NCBI GenBank assembly: GCA_029248335.1
Contig: JAQWJM010000127.1
Coordinates: forward strand, 1 to 64,000
DNA length: 64,000 nt
Origin: UBA12014 sp029248335
GTDB taxonomy: Bacteria > Planctomycetota > Phycisphaerae > Phycisphaerales > SM1A02
Direction of reading: 5' to 3'
The translations under genes were made by a program, and so were the position numbers. The first letter of the stretch is position 1, and every line of letters begins with the position of its first letter. The notes beneath the pieces were generated by a model, which saw only the letters and a program-made list of their open reading frames with translations, did no database searches and had not been told where the DNA came from. This document shows positions 1 to 7,904 of this stretch, in pieces.

Positions 1-621
1 GTCGGCCTTCTCCTCCTTGATCGCCGCAAGCAGCTGGAGAACGCACTTGAACTCCGCGTTGTCGGTGGTCTCAGGGCCCGGGATGGCTCCGCCGGCCTGC
101 TCGAACGCGAGGCCCTTGTGCACGAGCAGCGTGGCGTCGCCGCCGTCGTCGAGGATGAGGTTCGGACCCTCGCCGTTCGGCCAGTCGAGTGCCTGGAAGG
201 TGCACCACCAATACTCTTCCAGCGTCTCACCCTTCCAAGCGAAGACCGGGATGCCCTCGGGCGAATCCACGGTGCCGTTGGGTCCGACCGCAACCGCCGC
301 GGCCGCGTGGTCCTGGGTCGAGAAGATGTTGCAGCTGGCCCAGCGGACCTCCGCGCCCAGCTCGACGAGGGTCTCGATGAGCACCGCGGTCTGGATGGTC
401 ATGTGAAGGGAGCCGGTGATCCGGGCGCCCTTCAGCGGATGCTTGCCTGCGTACTCGGAGCGGAGCGCCATCAGGCCGGGCATCTCGTGCTCGGCGAGCT
501 CGATTTCCTTGCGGCCGAACGCAACGGTCTCCGTTGAAAGATCGGCGACCTTGAAGGGCATGCCCGACTTGAGCGGGAGGTTGGTGTCCAGGAACGTGGA
601 TTCAGAAGCGAGGGTGCTCAC
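1..621 (-). CDS. ahcY: Adenosylhomocysteinase, N-terminal part (cut by window edge)
   Basis: S-adenosylhomocysteine hydrolase splits SAH into adenosine and homocysteine in the cytoplasm, relieving product inhibition of methyltransferases. The 207 codons visible translate to the conserved N-terminal half: the GLMALRSEY segment, GSLHMTIQTAVLIETL, the WASCNIFSTQDHAAAA stretch with its substrate-binding residues, the EEYWWCT motif, and LILDDGGDAT. The C-terminal NAD-binding half lies beyond position 1. The start is taken as GTG at 619-621, because a GGAG sequence lies seven bases upstream and no in-frame ATG precedes the conserved region. The gene has its own promoter and an overlapping palindrome (716-776). 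An ArsR-methyltransferase fusion about 1 kb away is a plausible regulator. Identity is very secure; the start is likely. Confidence 0.96.
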   Translation of the reverse strand, partial: MSTLASESTFLDTNLPLKSGMPFKVADLSTETVAFGRKEIELAEHEMPGLMALRSEYAGKHPLKGARITGSLHMTIQTAVLIETLVELGAEVRWASCNIFSTQDHAAAAVAVGPNGTVDSPEGIPVFAWKGETLEEYWWCTFQALDWPNGEGPNLILDDGGDATLLVHKGLAFEQAGGAIPGPETTDNAEFKCVLQLLAAIKEEKAD

Positions 622-715
622 GGGGGGTCTCCAGAGGAGGTTCTGCGGGGATGAAAAACGGGACTGAACAGGTCTCTTCGACATCGGGAGACGTCTGATT
701 CAACATCTCACTCTT

Positions 716-744
716 TTTATCCATTAAACGGTTCAATGGATTAA
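716..744. promoter_or_regulatory. 29-bp near-perfect palindrome at the ahcY start of transcription (operator candidate)
   Basis: The core arms ATCCATT (719-725) and AATGGAT (735-741) are perfect inverted repeats. The symmetry continues inward (AAC/GTT at 727-729 and 731-733) and outward (716-717 with 743-744), with only two mismatched pairs, centred on 730. It is AT-rich in a GC-rich genome. It begins three bases downstream of the -10 box on the ahcY strand, so a bound protein would block transcription. Size and symmetry suit a dimeric winged-helix repressor such as the ArsR-type protein at 1698-2660; that pairing is inferred. Confidence 0.65.
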
Positions 745-746
745 TG

Positions 747-776
747 AGTATAGCCCGCCTCCCTTCCCCTGGTCAA
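747..776 (-). promoter_or_regulatory. sigma-70-type promoter of ahcY
   Basis: On the minus strand TTGACC (771-776) and TATACT (747-752) lie 18 bases apart, each matching consensus at five of six positions or close to it. Transcription would start near 740, inside the palindrome, leaving a leader of about 120 nt before the GTG start. Confidence 0.65.
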
Positions 777-873
777 TACGCTCAGGCCCCTGAATTCTTC
801 AAGCTCGCGACTCCCCAAGGCGTTCCTCCACACGCTACCCTCGGCGATTCAATCCACTCCCGGAGCTCCCAAC

Positions 874-1605
874 ATGTTTTCCTGCCTCATCCGACGTCTC
901 GCTGGTTTCGGCCTTCTCATGGCGTTGGCCACGACTGCCACCGCAGGCACCTCACCGCTCGAGAAGGCGTCCGACGCCCCGGCGGTTCGCCAGGGTGCAC
1001 CCTACCTCCTGAACGTCTGCGTGATCAGTGGACGACCGCTCCCCGCCGACGGTGGTGTGGCGATCATCATGGAAGGTTCCGCCGACGGACTGCAGACCGG
1101 TCGCGAGATCCGGGTCTGCTGCAAGGGTTGCGAAGGCAAGTTCAAGAAGGCCCCCGCGAAGTACATCCCCAAGGTCGATGAACTCATCGTCGCCGACCAG
1201 ATGCCGCGGTATCCGAAGACCATGCCGTGCCTCGTGACGGAAGCGAAGTCGCTCCCGGATCCTTCCGGCTCGGAGGCGAAGGACTGCACGCTGATCGTCT
1301 ACAAGAACCGACTTGTCCGGCTCTGCTGCACGCGATGCAACAAGAAGTTCGAAGCCGACCCCGCGAAGTACATCACCAAGCTCGATGCCGCCGCGATCAA
1401 GGCTCAGAAGGCGGACTACCCGTTGACCACCTGCGTCGTCACCGGCGGCAACCTCAAGGCCTCCAGCCCCTGGTTCATGATCGGTGATCGTGCCGTCACC
1501 ACCTGCTGCGGTGGCTGCAAGGGCAGGGCGATGAAGGATCCTCGCGGTGCGGTCGCCAAGCTCGATGCCGCGAAGAAGGCTGGATCGAAGAAGACCGACG
1601 CCTGA
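874..1605 (+). CDS. Secreted protein with three CC-x-x-C (YHS/TRASH-like) repeats, putative metal binder
   Basis: The 243-residue protein has a signal peptide (about residues 1-24, ending in the cleavable ATA-G region), so it should be exported. The mature part is three copies of one module: a C-x-V/I-S/T-G turn (Cys 49, 119, 187), 25-35 residues, then a CC-x-x-C knuckle (82/83/86, 151/152/155, 211/212/215), then F...DP-x-x-Y-x-x-K-L-D in the first two copies and a decayed version in the third. This resembles the YHS and TRASH domains of copper and other heavy-metal proteins, so metal binding in the periplasm is a reasonable guess; no specific metal can be named. A GGAG ribosome site precedes the ATG by nine bases. 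It diverges from ahcY and converges on the ArsR-type gene, with a shared terminator between. Confidence 0.75.
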   Translation: MFSCLIRRLAGFGLLMALATTATAGTSPLEKASDAPAVRQGAPYLLNVCVISGRPLPADGGVAIIMEGSADGLQTGREIRVCCKGCEGKFKKAPAKYIPKVDELIVADQMPRYPKTMPCLVTEAKSLPDPSGSEAKDCTLIVYKNRLVRLCCTRCNKKFEADPAKYITKLDAAAIKAQKADYPLTTCVVTGGNLKASSPWFMIGDRAVTTCCGGCKGRAMKDPRGAVAKLDAAKKAGSKKTDA

Positions 1606-1628
1606 ACCGGATCCGACAGCCGACGTTC

Positions 1629-1671
1629 AAATGAGGAACGCGACGCCTATACGGCGTCGCGTTCCTCATTT
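1629..1671. terminator. Bidirectional hairpin terminator
   Basis: Perfect 19-bp inverted repeat (1629-1647 with 1653-1671) around a five-base loop, lying between the converging genes 874-1605 and 1698-2660. AT pairs at the outer ends supply short A and T runs on both strands. Confidence 0.85.
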
Positions 1672-1697
1672 CGCAGGCATCTACCGCTGGGCCTGAA

Positions 1698-2660
1698 TCA
1701 GGCCCGCTTGAAGAGCGAGGCCGCAAAGAGCCCGGGGCCCTTTCCACCAGGCATCGGACGAAGGCGACGCCAGGAGACGCGGTCGAATCCACCGCGGTCC
1801 CCGAATTCGAGAATCGCCGACTCCTCGAATCCCAGATGCTCGTGGCCCATGGTGAGCTGATAGGTGTCACGATCGTGGCCGACCATGTCGACCACCAGCA
1901 GAACCCCGCCGGGACGAAGGATCCGAGCCGCCTCGGCGATCGCGGCCTCGGGCTCCGGAAGATGGTGAAGGACCAGCATCATCACCGCCGCATCCACCGA
2001 CTCCGATTCGAGGTCGAGATCGAGCAGATCCCCTTCGACGAAGCGGATGTTGCCGAATTCGGCGAGTCGCTTCCTCGACGCTTCGAGCATGGCCTGTTCT
2101 CGATCGACCGCGACGACCTCCGCCACGATCGGCGCAAGTCGTTCCGCCGCATCACCCGTGCCGCAACCGAGATCGGCGACGACCCAGTCGGGATCGAGAA
2201 GCCCGAGCATCGCGTCGGCACCGAAACCCGTTCCGAAGAGTTCGTGACGAACCTCGTGCCACTCCCCGCCGATCCGACCGAAGAACGCCTGCGAGTCCGA
2301 ACGACGGCTTGCGAGTACCTCCTTCAGCCGGACGGCATCGTCGAGAAACACCGGACTCGACTCGAGCCGATCGCGGGTGGTCTCCCAGAGACGTCGAAGA
2401 TCGGGATCGAGGGCATCCACCGGGAGGCGATAGAGACTCGCGGTGCCTTCCGATCGCTTCGCGATCCATCCATGTTCGTGCAGCGCCTTCAGATGCCGAC
2501 TGACCGTCGACTGGGGAAGCTGTGCCGCGGTCGCGAGTTCACCGACCCCGAGTTCGGTCCGTTCCACCAGAAGCAGCAGACGAACGCGGGCCAGATCCCC
2601 GAGCTGCGCGAGGTTCGAGAGCCACTCGTCCGGACGCCCGGTGGGGTTGGATTCGCTCAC
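1698..2660 (-). CDS. ArsR-type regulator fused to a SAM methyltransferase domain (SahR-like)
   Basis: A 320-residue fusion. Residues 15-85 form an ArsR-type winged helix (ELATAAQLPQSTVSRHLKAL recognition region). Residues 155-300 are a class I methyltransferase with the SAM loop DLGCGTGD at 163-170, an acidic residue ending the next strand, and the LRPGGVLLVVD post-motif. ArsR-methyltransferase fusions are known near methionine-cycle genes and are proposed to sense SAH or SAM. The Cys metal sites of classical ArsR proteins are missing. With ahcY and its palindrome one gene away, I infer that this protein controls ahcY by binding SAH in the methyltransferase pocket. The start is GTG with GGAG ten bases upstream. 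It follows the TPR lipoprotein gene by 14 bases, so the two probably share a transcript. Domain call is secure; ligand and target are inferred. Confidence 0.88.
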   Translation of the reverse strand: MSESNPTGRPDEWLSNLAQLGDLARVRLLLLVERTELGVGELATAAQLPQSTVSRHLKALHEHGWIAKRSEGTASLYRLPVDALDPDLRRLWETTRDRLESSPVFLDDAVRLKEVLASRRSDSQAFFGRIGGEWHEVRHELFGTGFGADAMLGLLDPDWVVADLGCGTGDAAERLAPIVAEVVAVDREQAMLEASRKRLAEFGNIRFVEGDLLDLDLESESVDAAVMMLVLHHLPEPEAAIAEAARILRPGGVLLVVDMVGHDRDTYQLTMGHEHLGFEESAILEFGDRGGFDRVSWRRLRPMPGGKGPGLFAASLFKRA

Positions 2661-2674
2661 GACGGGAAGTCTCC

Positions 2675-3388
2675 TCAGACCCCGGGTGGCAACGCGATGG
2701 TCGGCCCCGGAACCTCCCCGAATTCGCGGAGTCGGTCGGAGATCGACTGATTGCCCGGCTCGATGCCGTACGCCTGGCGAAGCCGCCGGAGCGCCAACGC
2801 CTCGTCACCGAGTCGCTCCGCCAGATCCGCCGCCGCGACATAGGCCGCAGCATCGGTTTCCGGCTCCAGTTCGATCGCCCGTTCGATCGCGTCCCGCGCG
2901 GTGTCGGGATCATCGAGTTCCATCGCGAAGCCGGCGAGTTCGAGCCAGGCGTCGGCGTCTTCGTTGTCGATCGCCCAGGTCCGAAGCAGTTGGAAGGCCC
3001 GGTCATACTCACCGTTCTGGAATTCGGCTTCGCCGAGCAGCAGCACCAGATCACGATCACCGGGACGACGGGCCGTCGCGGTCATGAAGACCTTCGCCGC
3101 CTCCGCCGGCCGATCGAGCTCCAGCATGCAACGGCCGTACATCTCAAGGGCGTCGGCGTCACCGGGCTCGTTTTCGAGGATCCGGGCGTAGTACTCCGAA
3201 GCGGATTCGAAGCGGCCCCAGCGGAACTCGTGGTCGCCGTCCTTCTGGAGCTTCACGGTGGGCGGCGTCGATGGCTCGCCGGTCGACTCGCATCCGATGG
3301 AGGACGCCCCGAAGGCGACGATCGAGGATGCGACGACCAGTCGGAGGAACGTTCGAGCAGGACCGGAATGTGGAATGAGGGGGTTCAT
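2675..3388 (-). CDS. TPR-repeat lipoprotein
   Basis: A 237-residue lipoprotein: a hydrophobic signal followed by the lipobox SIGC near residue 33, then a Ser/Thr/Pro-rich tether. At least five tetratricopeptide-like helical repeats follow (A-L-x-x-Y-G-R-x-x-L-x-x, A-x-x-x-F-x-x-A). TPR lipoproteins act as scaffolds on the cell envelope; no partner is identifiable. The start is the ATG at 3386-3388, where AGGAG lies seven bases upstream. The open frame extends about 150 codons further but without a ribosome site or a sensible N-terminus. It is probably the first gene of a pair with the ArsR-methyltransferase gene; why they are linked is not clear. Confidence 0.8.
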   Translation of the reverse strand: MNPLIPHSGPARTFLRLVVASSIVAFGASSIGCESTGEPSTPPTVKLQKDGDHEFRWGRFESASEYYARILENEPGDADALEMYGRCMLELDRPAEAAKVFMTATARRPGDRDLVLLLGEAEFQNGEYDRAFQLLRTWAIDNEDADAWLELAGFAMELDDPDTARDAIERAIELEPETDAAAYVAAADLAERLGDEALALRRLRQAYGIEPGNQSISDRLREFGEVPGPTIALPPGV

Positions 3389-3508
3389 GGGGACTCCTGC
3401 GCAATCGGGCTGGCGAGGTCGGGAAGCGTCACCTCCCCGTTGGCCGCATGATACGGTGCCGCGGTCCCCCCTGCGATCACCCTCGCCCCTGGCCGGATCG
3501 ATCACGCA

Positions 3509-3952
3509 ATGCTCCGAACGTCGATTCTCCGACATGAGCCGGGCCCGGAAGGTCCGCCACCACACTTCGACTGGTTGCTCGAGGCCGATCCCGAGACGCC
3601 CGACGAGGCCCGTGCGGTACCCACCTTCCGACTCCGCCGAAGGCCCGATCGCCTCGGGATCGGGGAGAGCACGGAACTCGAACGGATCGACGACCACCGT
3701 GGCATCTGGCTGAAACGGTCCGAGCGGCAGACCATCGAATTGAACCCACCGCTCGGCACGGCGACGCCGATTCGAATCGGCGAGATCCGGGGCTCGGTCG
3801 CATGGAAGGACCAGGCGGTGGAATCGACCGTTCGATGGTCCCAATCAACCGTTTCGATGACGTATCGGTTCGAACCGATCGCTGCGAACCATCACCGCCT
3901 CACCCGGGTCGCAGGATCCGCTTCCGAAGCCCTTGGAGGACCGGCCGAATGA
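3509..3952 (+). CDS. Small protein resembling the LigD 3'-phosphoesterase domain
   Basis: A 147-residue protein beginning S-I-L-R-H-E, followed by HFDWLLE near residues 19-25, then T-F-R-L, a central DHRGIWL-like segment and a basic EIRGSVAW stretch. This order matches small planctomycete proteins related to the 3'-phosphoesterase module of DNA ligase D, in which the H-x-D-x-x-x-E cluster binds the metal. The match is by pattern only. Nuclease or phosphoesterase activity is therefore unproven, and no ligase or polymerase module is attached. Its stop overlaps the next start (ATGA at 3949-3952), so the two are translationally coupled. Confidence 0.6.
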   Translation: MLRTSILRHEPGPEGPPPHFDWLLEADPETPDEARAVPTFRLRRRPDRLGIGESTELERIDDHRGIWLKRSERQTIELNPPLGTATPIRIGEIRGSVAWKDQAVESTVRWSQSTVSMTYRFEPIAANHHRLTRVAGSASEALGGPAE

Positions 3953-4479
3953 CCATTCTGATTGGAATCGTCTTCACCCTGATTTCAGCGATCTTCGCCG
4001 CGGTCGCCGCACTCGGACTCCCCGGCACATGGCTGATCATCGCCTTCGCGGCTCTGATCGACGTCGTCGAACTGCTCTGGAAGGGTGATGCGGAGCCGAC
4101 GTTCGGGTGGGTCGCCTTCGCGATCGCCCTCCTGCTCGCCGCCGCCGCCGAGATCATCGAGTTCCTCGCGGGCGCTGCCGGTGCCAAGGCGGGAGGGGCC
4201 AGTCGTCGAGGCACCGTCGGCGCACTGGTCGGTGGCTTCGTGGGCGGCATCGTCGGTACGTTCGTGATTCCCATCCCGCTCGTGGGCACCCTGGTGGGCG
4301 CCGCACTCGGCGCCGGTGGCGGGGCCCTCGTCGGAGAGCTCACCCGTGAGGGGGCGGCGTTTCGCGACACCATCAAACCGGCGACGGGTGCCGCCGCGGG
4401 AAGAGTGGCGGGAACCGTCGTCAAGATCGGTTTCGCGATCGCGATCTGGATCCAGCTCAGCGTCGCCGCGTTCATCTGA
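3949..4479 (+). CDS. DUF456 family membrane protein
   Basis: A 176-residue inner-membrane protein. Hydrophobic segments lie near residues 2-40, 50-70 and 150-175. Between them is a Gly/Ala-rich hairpin pair (GALVGGFVGGIVG and GTLVGAALGAGGGALVGEL) typical of DUF456, plus the GLPGTWLI motif of that family near residues 23-30. Biochemical function is unknown for the family. GGAGG lies ten bases before the ATG. The stop is only 20 bases from the stop of the converging gspE gene. Confidence 0.85.
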   Translation: MTILIGIVFTLISAIFAAVAALGLPGTWLIIAFAALIDVVELLWKGDAEPTFGWVAFAIALLLAAAAEIIEFLAGAAGAKAGGASRRGTVGALVGGFVGGIVGTFVIPIPLVGTLVGAALGAGGGALVGELTREGAAFRDTIKPATGAAAGRVAGTVVKIGFAIAIWIQLSVAAFI

Positions 4480-4498
4480 GACGCGGGAATCGACCGGA

Positions 4499-6529
4499 TC
4501 AGATCGTCGCTTCGGTGACCCGAAGGACCTCCTCCACCGTGGTCCGTCCCTCGATCACCTTCCGGAAACCGTCTTCGCGAAGCGAGACCATGCCACGCTC
4601 GCAGCAGATTCGGCGGAACTCGGTCACGTTCGGACTGGAGGCGATCAGATCGCGAAGGTGGTCGTCGAAGACCAGCAGTTCGTAGAGCCCCAGTCGACCG
4701 GAATAGCCACTGTTGCGACAGGCCTCGCACCCGCGTCCCTGAGGAAGCGTCGCGCCGTCGATTCCGTGGACCACGAGGAAGTCCCGCATCTCTTCGGGAA
4801 CCGGCATGTCCTCGACGCAGGAAGGGCAGATCCGGCGGACCAGTCGCTGGGCGAGCACCCCGTTCAACGCGGCGCCCACGAGGAAGGGCTCCACCCCGAT
4901 GTTGACGAGCCGGGTGACCGAGCTCGGTGCATCGTTGGTGTGAAGGGTCGAAAGCACGAGGTGACCCGTCAGCGCCGCCTGGACCGCGATCGACGCGGTC
5001 TCGTGGTCCCGGATCTCACCGACCATCACCACGTCGGGATCCTGCCGCAGCAGGGCCTTGAGGGCTCGCGCGAAGGTCATGTCGATCATCGCGTGGGTCT
5101 GGATCTGGGTGACCCCGGGGAGGTTGTATTCCACCGGATCTTCGACGGTCGAGATGTTCAACCGCTTCATGTCCATCTGACGGAGCGACGAATACAGCGT
5201 GGTCGTCTTGCCGGAACCGGTCGGGCCGGTGACCAGGATGATCCCGTGCGGTTGATCGATCTGGCTCTTCCAGAGCGTGAGCGTGTCCTCGCTGAAGCCG
5301 AGCTCGTCGAGCGAGACCTGGATGGCCTGGTCGTCGAGGATTCTCATCACGGTCTTCTCGCCGTTGGCGGTGGGCACCGTCGAGAGTCGAAGATCGAGCC
5401 GGCGGTTCATCACCGTGGCGCGGATCCGGCCGTCCTGCGGCAGTCGACGCTCGGCGATGTCGAGGTTCGCCATGATCTTCAGGCGACTGGTCAGCGCCGC
5501 GTGCATCTTCTTCGGGGGCGTCATCGCCTCGTAGAGGATTCCGTCGATCCGGAGTCGCACCTTCAGGTGCTTTTCTCCGGGCTCGATGTGGATGTCCGAA
5601 GCGCCTTCCTGCAACGCGGTCTGGATGATGTGGTTCACGTAGCGGACGACCGGTGAGCTCTCCGCCTCGAGTTCGAGATCGGTCTCGGACTCCTCGGTCT
5701 TCTCGAACTCGACGTCGTCCTCTTCGACGTCCGCGAGAATCGCCTCGATGTCGGTGCTGGGCTGGTCGTCACCACCTTCGATCGTTCGAATCGCGTCGAC
5801 GACCTCTCCACCGCAGACCAGGACGTGCTTGACGACCGAGACCCCGAGTCGCCGCTTCAACTCGTCGAGCAGGAAGACGTCGTCGGGACTCGTGGTGCCG
5901 ATCACCGTTCGGGTGCCTTCGGTCCGAAGCGGGATGACTCGATGCTCCAGACAGTAGTCGACCCCCAGCCGCTTCATCTGGGTGGCATCGATCGTGTCGA
6001 CGTCGACCTTGGCGAAATCGATTCTCGCGATCTCCGCGACGCCCCGCTGCACGATCGATTCGTCGATCTCCATCTCGAGCAGGATCGAGGCGATCGAACG
6101 ATCCGGCGTCTGGGCCTGAAGACGGCGCGCGGTGTCGCGACTCCCGCCGTCGAGCTGATCGCGTCCGTGAAGAAGATCGATCAGGTCGCCGTTGCCCGTG
6201 GTGGAATCGCGGTCCGGCACGAAGAGATCGCGCAGCGCGTCGTCGGGACGGGTGGGCCGCACCCGATCATGTTCGATCGCCATCGCAGGATCGATCTCGG
6301 CATCGAGTCCGGCCCCCGTGTTGAAGTCCGGCGGACGCACGTCGGTCGCGGTCGCCTTGGGAGCCGGAGCGGGCTGCGCCGGCGTCACCGAGGACGTTTC
6401 GGGTCGGACGAGCGAGGCTTCCCCGACGGCATCAGGGACACGCTCGCCGCCGGCGGCCGGTTCCTTGGGTGCGTCGGCGGAAGGTTCCCCGAGATCTCGC
6501 AGCAGTCGTTCGATGTCGAATCGTCCCAC
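4499..6529 (-). CDS. gspE: GspE/PilB family assembly ATPase
   Basis: This hexameric cytoplasmic ATPase powers pilus or pseudopilus assembly. The 676-residue protein has an N-terminal Ala/Pro-rich stretch (about residues 15-110), an MshEN-like domain, and the C-terminal ATPase. ATPase features are Walker A GPTGSGKTTTLYSS near residue 430, the Asp box around DPDVVMVGEIRD, the His box GHLVLSTLHTND, and the zinc site CPSC...CEAC of this family. The longer open frame runs into the neighbouring gene on the same strand in another frame. I therefore chose the GTG at 6527-6529, preceded by GGAG, giving the N-terminus MGRFDIERLLRDL. It is the last gene of the pilMNO operon, 56 bases after the 247-residue protein. 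PilB and GspE are hard to separate here because no pilin or secretin gene is present. Confidence 0.93.
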   Translation of the reverse strand: MGRFDIERLLRDLGEPSADAPKEPAAGGERVPDAVGEASLVRPETSSVTPAQPAPAPKATATDVRPPDFNTGAGLDAEIDPAMAIEHDRVRPTRPDDALRDLFVPDRDSTTGNGDLIDLLHGRDQLDGGSRDTARRLQAQTPDRSIASILLEMEIDESIVQRGVAEIARIDFAKVDVDTIDATQMKRLGVDYCLEHRVIPLRTEGTRTVIGTTSPDDVFLLDELKRRLGVSVVKHVLVCGGEVVDAIRTIEGGDDQPSTDIEAILADVEEDDVEFEKTEESETDLELEAESSPVVRYVNHIIQTALQEGASDIHIEPGEKHLKVRLRIDGILYEAMTPPKKMHAALTSRLKIMANLDIAERRLPQDGRIRATVMNRRLDLRLSTVPTANGEKTVMRILDDQAIQVSLDELGFSEDTLTLWKSQIDQPHGIILVTGPTGSGKTTTLYSSLRQMDMKRLNISTVEDPVEYNLPGVTQIQTHAMIDMTFARALKALLRQDPDVVMVGEIRDHETASIAVQAALTGHLVLSTLHTNDAPSSVTRLVNIGVEPFLVGAALNGVLAQRLVRRICPSCVEDMPVPEEMRDFLVVHGIDGATLPQGRGCEACRNSGYSGRLGLYELLVFDDHLRDLIASSPNVTEFRRICCERGMVSLREDGFRKVIEGRTTVEEVLRVTEATI

Positions 6530-6585
6530 GTCGTCTCCAGTCCGGGCCGTCCCGAATCCCCGAAATCCGCGCGATGGCCTGTCGA

Positions 6586-7329
6586 TCAGAAGTTGCGCTT
6601 CACGCCGACTTCGATGCGCCGGGCGTGCCTGGGCTCCGAGAGACGGGACACGAATACCACGCCGTCGTGGCCGATCCGTTCGACCTCGAAACCATACTCC
6701 TCGCCCTCGTGCGGAACGTCGAAGACGTCCCCCACCATGATTCGATGGCCGTTGAGGACCGCCTGGGCCCGCGGCGAGTCGGGGGCGAGGATCGCACTCA
6801 CGTTCATCAGCGAACCGATCTCGTCGATCGTCTCGTCGAAGGTGTCCTTGATCTGGTCGATGGTGTTCACCGGCCGCTCGTCGACCGAAGCCATCTCCAC
6901 CGCCGCCATGTCGATCTCTCCCCAGTACCGGAAGGGTTCGTCGTCCTTGAGGTCTTCGGTCGGCACCTGAAGATCGTTGAGCCGATCCTTGTCGAGCCGC
7001 TCCAGGACGCGAAGGTCCTCGAGTCCGAGGACCGCACCATCCTTCTCGGCGTCGACGATCCACTTGCCGACCGCGACACGATCTCCAGGCTCACCGGTGG
7101 CGGCGACGCCTCGTCCGAGGAATCTCATCGACCAGAGTCCGGCCGCGGACGCCAGCAGCACGCCGATGAAGAGCATCGTGCCCGCGTCGATACGCCGACC
7201 CGTGCCGCTCTTCACCGCTTCGGCGAATCCGTCGTCGACCGAGAAGTCGACCGTCCCGCCGCGGATCATGGGGTCGTCGATGGAATCATCGACGTGGTCG
7301 ATGCCGTGCTTGTCGTTCGGTCCGCTCAT
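6586..7329 (-). CDS. Bitopic membrane protein of the pilus/secretion operon, unknown family
   Basis: A 247-residue protein: about 48 acidic cytoplasmic residues, one membrane segment (about 50-70, MLFIGVLLASAAGLW), then a periplasmic region. The C-terminal part (GHRIMVGDVF..YGFEVERIGHDGVVFVSR) looks like the small beta domain found in PilP and GspC, where such domains contact the secretin. Its position after pilO is where pilP normally sits. The protein is not a classical PilP lipoprotein, as it lacks a lipobox, so a PilP/GspC-like role is inference from position and topology. Its ATG overlaps the pilO stop by four bases (7326-7329). Confidence 0.7.
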   Translation of the reverse strand: MSGPNDKHGIDHVDDSIDDPMIRGGTVDFSVDDGFAEAVKSGTGRRIDAGTMLFIGVLLASAAGLWSMRFLGRGVAATGEPGDRVAVGKWIVDAEKDGAVLGLEDLRVLERLDKDRLNDLQVPTEDLKDDEPFRYWGEIDMAAVEMASVDERPVNTIDQIKDTFDETIDEIGSLMNVSAILAPDSPRAQAVLNGHRIMVGDVFDVPHEGEEYGFEVERIGHDGVVFVSRLSEPRHARRIEVGVKRNF

Positions 7330-7904
7330 GAGTCACCTTCCAGTTCACCTTCGCAGTAGATGACCACGGTCATCGACGCGTCGATCTGCCCCGCGGGCGT
7401 GTCGTCGTCGTCGCCCCGGCCACGGGACTCGACCAGATTCCGCTCGAGCTTCAGGTCCCGGACCCGCGTGATCCGGGGGAGCCTCTCGAGATCGATGAGG
7501 AAGCGGTAGAGGCCGCGAAAACTCCCATCGATCTCCAGCGACAGCGGAATCTCCGCGTATCCCTGGGTCTCGGTCCGGTTCAGGGCCCGGATCGACGAGA
7601 TGCCGAGCGCGTTTCGCTCTCCGATCCGGTGGATCTCGGCGAGCATGTCGTCGACTTCGTTGGCGTCGGGGATGTTCCGGCGAAAATCGGCGAGCCGCAG
7701 TTCGGCCTCGTCGATCGCGGTGCGGACGTCGCCGACCTCGTCGGTCAGCTGGTCCAGACGAACCAGCGTCGTCTCCATCTGGGCGATCTCGCGGCGAGAC
7801 TGTTCGATGTCCTGATTGCGAGGTTCGAACACGAAGAACCACGCGGCCACGGGAATCGCGGCGAGCACCAGCAGGAAGATCATTTCACGGATGCCAAGCT
7901 TCAT
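7326..7904 (-). CDS. pilO: PilO/GspM-like inner-membrane alignment protein
   Basis: A 192-residue protein with a single N-terminal membrane segment (about residues 8-27), a coiled coil (about 32-80, rich in heptad Leu/Ile) and a C-terminal ferredoxin-like domain. In the latter, PLSLEIDGSFRGLYRFLIDLERLPRI is the PilO signature region. With PilN it forms the inner-membrane platform linking cytoplasmic PilM to the secretin. The ATG at 7902-7904 has GGAGG upstream and overlaps the pilN stop (ATGA). Confidence 0.85.
   Translation of the reverse strand: MKLGIREMIFLLVLAAIPVAAWFFVFEPRNQDIEQSRREIAQMETTLVRLDQLTDEVGDVRTAIDEAELRLADFRRNIPDANEVDDMLAEIHRIGERNALGISSIRALNRTETQGYAEIPLSLEIDGSFRGLYRFLIDLERLPRITRVRDLKLERNLVESRGRGDDDDTPAGQIDASMTVVIYCEGELEGDS

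Noticed and set aside
622..740. Possible SAH riboswitch in the ahcY leader
   Set aside because: I found none of the conserved sequence blocks I would expect. The only symmetric element is the palindrome at the transcription start.
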